From the NCBI GenBank assembly GCA_039566865.1, contig CM076944.1:7834501-7898500 (forward strand): a stretch of 64,000 bases of DNA. Direction: 5' to 3'. This DNA comes from Aurelia coerulea (Eukaryota > Cnidaria > Scyphozoa > Semaeostomeae > Ulmaridae). The notes under the pieces were generated by a model. That model did not search any database. It saw only the letters and a list, made by a program, of their open reading frames with translations, and was not told the DNA's origin. Position numbers and translations under genes: made by a program. This document shows, piece after piece, positions 62,696 to 64,000 of this stretch; the stretch's first letter is position 1; each line of letters opens with the position of its first letter.

Positions 62696-63173
62696 TTAAT
62701 TCTTTAATGGGCAGCCTCCCCCCAGATTTCATCTTCCTGTGTGCTTAGCCAAAAAGCCTTTTGCACTAAAACAGACACATTTCAGTCAAATTTCAATCTT
62801 CAGAATCACTTTAAACACTCTAAACAGACATGGATTTGATAATGGGAAAGTATTGATATCTAAAACGCAATCAAAGTTTGCTAAATATCACAGGTATCTC
62901 AGTATGAACAGGTAGTGGGAGGGGCATGATTCAAGTAATGTGCAAAGTGTAGAGTTGATGACATTCATCAAGATTTGGTTTCATTTTATCTTGGTTTCAT
63001 AAAACCACCATAAAAGCGATAATCAGATCAGAGTAATATCATATGGTGGGGCTGCCAATAGAATGATCAGAATGTGCCAATAAATCTCCTTATTTTAATC
63101 ATGGTCATAAAACATCTCAACATTGTTCATGGGGGGGGGGGGGGGATGCTGAGAAATTAAAATCAAACATATG

Positions 63174-63410
63174 GTAGGGTATGCGTGGGTAAAATGGGTA
63201 TGCTTGGGGGTAAAATGGGTAATATTGATTGCTGAAAAATGGTAGATCATGGATGGTTCAGTCAACATTCAATACTTCAAGGAGGGCAGTTCCAACAGAT
63301 GTAGTAAGAGAAAAAAAGCATCTGAAGTGAAAATTTTGATAAAGATTATTCATATTTTTGGTATAACGCATTTTACCCCAAGCTTGCCCATTTAACGTTG
63401 TACACCCTAC
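63174..63410. mobile_element. MITE with GTAGGGTRT termini
   Basis: The left GTAGGGTATGCGTGGGTAAA with GCTTGGGGGTAAAATG is inverted at the right as CATTTTACCCCAAGC and ACACCCTAC. Confidence 0.65.
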
Positions 63411-64000
63411 TCTTGTTTCCAATCACGTTTAATCTGTATTAGGGGACAACAACCCCTCCTGCTGCCCCCCCCCCCCCCCCCCGGCAGTGCAATGTGCAGT
63501 CTTATATATATTACAATTTTGTTTTTGAGTGTTGTGGTTTCCATGAGAAAATCAGTGATCACGGTTTTACAGCAACCACATGTTTCGAATATTGGAAGTT
63601 AAACTAAATCAAAACGTTGAAAACAGGATGTCAAAAGGAAACCTATAACACATGTTCATAATCTTGAATATCGGAGGTGACGAGCACTCTTCTTTTGCTT
63701 CGTGATTTTGATTCATTGCAGGGGGACAGTGTTGTTATAAAGAAAGGGGGAAATCAATTTAAAAAATCGTGTGGCTTAAAACGGGTATCAATATTAAAAT
63801 TATATGTCTATATGCGAAATCTGGAAGGGGAGAAATCTCTCAGCTCAGAATCTCTCAAATTTCCTGAAAATCCCGTTGTTACAAAATATCACACGCTTCC
63901 TAAGTAAAGGTGATTTTTCTGTCCAGAATTTCACAAGTTCGCTCGGGCGGGTACTTGTCTGTTTTGGCATGGAACTTCAGGTAACCTTTACTTTCGATTT
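63411..64000. other. Stretch without recognisable gene
   Basis: A C homopolymer of about 17 bases is at 63465-63482. A plus-strand open frame 63677-63907 has no recognisable domain. Confidence 0.5.

Overview
This is animal nuclear DNA: AT-rich, crowded with short inverted-repeat transposons (MITEs), LINE and SINE fragments, with protein-coding exons of about 45-400 bp flanked by AG/GT splice signals. No bacterial gene organisation, CRISPR array, rRNA gene or convincing functional tRNA gene is visible. A marine invertebrate is likely, and an anthozoan cnidarian is my best guess. That rests on the adhesion-GPCR-like mosaic ectodomain and on the repeat types; it is inference.

Region 1 (about 0.7-40 kb, minus strand) holds most of one very large gene. 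I could place 21 exons whose splice phases join without conflict into one open frame of about 1,277 codons. Read N to C terminus (high to low coordinate) it encodes: a leucine-rich repeat and LRR C-terminal cap (39.97-36.7 kb), a GON domain in three exons (35.7-29.2 kb), an F5/8 type C (discoidin) domain in two exons (28.9-24.0 kb), a probable beta-trefoil (22.7 kb), three Ig domains (18.6, 17.0, 15.1 kb), a sushi/CCP domain (13.8 kb), a calcium-binding EGF domain with a Thr/Pro-rich stalk (11.7 and 9.8 kb), a GAIN domain in six exons (8.5-2.4 kb) and the first part of a GPS motif (0.78 kb). The seven-transmembrane part should lie beyond position 1 and the N-terminal exons upstream of 40 kb. 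The introns hold antisense LINE fragments, two tRNA-derived SINEs, many MITEs and several large foldback sequences.

Region 2 (40-48 kb) has no host gene that I recognise. It contains a LINE reverse-transcriptase fragment broken by one stop, a tandem array interrupted by a 413-bp MITE, further MITEs, microsatellites and a dispersed duplication.

Region 3 (48.3-53.9 kb) is a complete, apparently recent Ty3/gypsy-type LTR retrotransposon: two identical 148-bp LTRs, a 5-bp target duplication and one intact 1,318-codon gag-pol frame. It sits inside an older MITE-like repeat, and a related copy at 54.5-54.8 kb shows what the empty site looked like.

Region 4 (54-64 kb) is repeat-dominated: several hAT-type MITEs with visible 8-bp target duplications, foldback repeats, homopolymer G/C tracts and one unassigned ORF.
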